NCBI GenBank assembly: GCA_946626535.1
Contig: CAMOUK010000012.1
Span: forward strand, 1 to 39,278
Length of the DNA stretch: 39,278 nucleotides
DNA from: an uncultured Caryophanales bacterium
Lineage (GTDB): Bacteria > Bacillota_I > Bacilli_A > Acholeplasmatales > Anaeroplasmataceae
Direction: 5' to 3'
Shown here: piece after piece, positions 39,274 to 39,278 of the stretch
Position numbering within the stretch: position 1 is the first letter of the stretch
Layout: every line of letters begins with the position of its first letter
Program-made: the position numbers and the translations under genes
Notes under the pieces: generated by a model
The model's input: only the letters and a program-made list of their open reading frames with translations
The model's database searches: none
What the model was told of the DNA's origin: nothing

Positions 39274-39278
39274 AATAC

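Noticed and set aside
1..39278. UGA read as tryptophan, as in Mycoplasma
   Set aside because: Trp positions inspected are TGG, and TGA is the stop codon of trmD and of the response regulator.
1..39278. CRISPR array, tRNA genes, insertion sequences or prophage genes
   Set aside because: No regularly spaced repeats, cloverleaf sequences, transposase or phage proteins were seen; gene order and composition look uniform.

Overview
The window is strongly AT-rich bacterial chromosome with standard-code genes. TGG encodes Trp (for example the three consecutive Trp near residue 25 of the gene at 5753-6856), and TAA, TAG and TGA are all used as stops. Arg codons are mostly AGA, ribosome binding sites are Gram-positive type (AAGGAGG-like), and vegetative promoters match TTGACA/TATAAT. 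A MarR-less set of Bacillota markers (type 2 deformylase with the Gram-positive motif set, a YlbF-family protein, the order rpsP-khpA-rimM-trmD, rhodanese-less ThiI) points to a low-GC Bacillota of the Erysipelotrichia/Mollicutes-related part of the tree. The exact taxon cannot be fixed from sequence alone. No tRNA, rRNA, transposase, phage gene or CRISPR array was seen. It looks like ordinary, densely packed chromosome, mostly on the minus strand, with many overlapping genes.

Left part (1-14.3 kb): the first codons of an autoregulated-looking gene leaving the left edge; a DegV lipid-binding protein; a DUF308 membrane protein plus GH28-like glycosidase operon; a small unknown protein; a membrane-anchored degenerate-GGDEF/intact-EAL protein; a four-gene operon (unknown protein, DUF3737 beta-helix, MalY/PatB C-S lyase, tocopherol-cyclase-like protein); a metal-efflux pair in which the metal-binding domain and the P-type ATPase are separate genes; and thiI with a TrmH-family methyltransferase.

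Middle part (14.3-28.7 kb): free-methionine-R-sulfoxide reductase; rpsD behind a consensus promoter and a roughly 165-nt leader whose complementary segments interlock like a pseudoknot; an operon of a 1478-residue DUF4011/SF1 helicase/PD-(D/E)XK-like protein (Hhe-like candidate antiphage protein) with a response regulator and histidine kinase; rpsT; a TraX-family membrane protein; the block rpsP-khpA followed by rimM-trmD-malQ-holA; a YlbF-family gene and def.

Right part (28.6-39.3 kb) is metal-themed: a ZIP transporter plus CxxC metal-binding protein under an operator that covers the -35 box; a DUF2975/XRE regulator pair; the operon hypB - large iron-sulfur flavoprotein - hypA, with no hydrogenase structural gene in view; and a siderophore/heme/cobalamin-type ABC importer operon ending in a methyltransferase, divergent from a TetR-family regulator, with a long inverted repeat between them.

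Most new interest lies in (i) the nickel-chaperone/iron-sulfur flavoprotein operon, (ii) the Hhe-like helicase cotranscribed with a two-component system, with an apparently altered nuclease motif, (iii) the rpsD leader, (iv) several palindromes placed on promoters, and a 15-base motif shared by the metal-efflux and nickel-chaperone leaders. No intergenic stretch exceeds 300 bases; the largest is 34674-34960.
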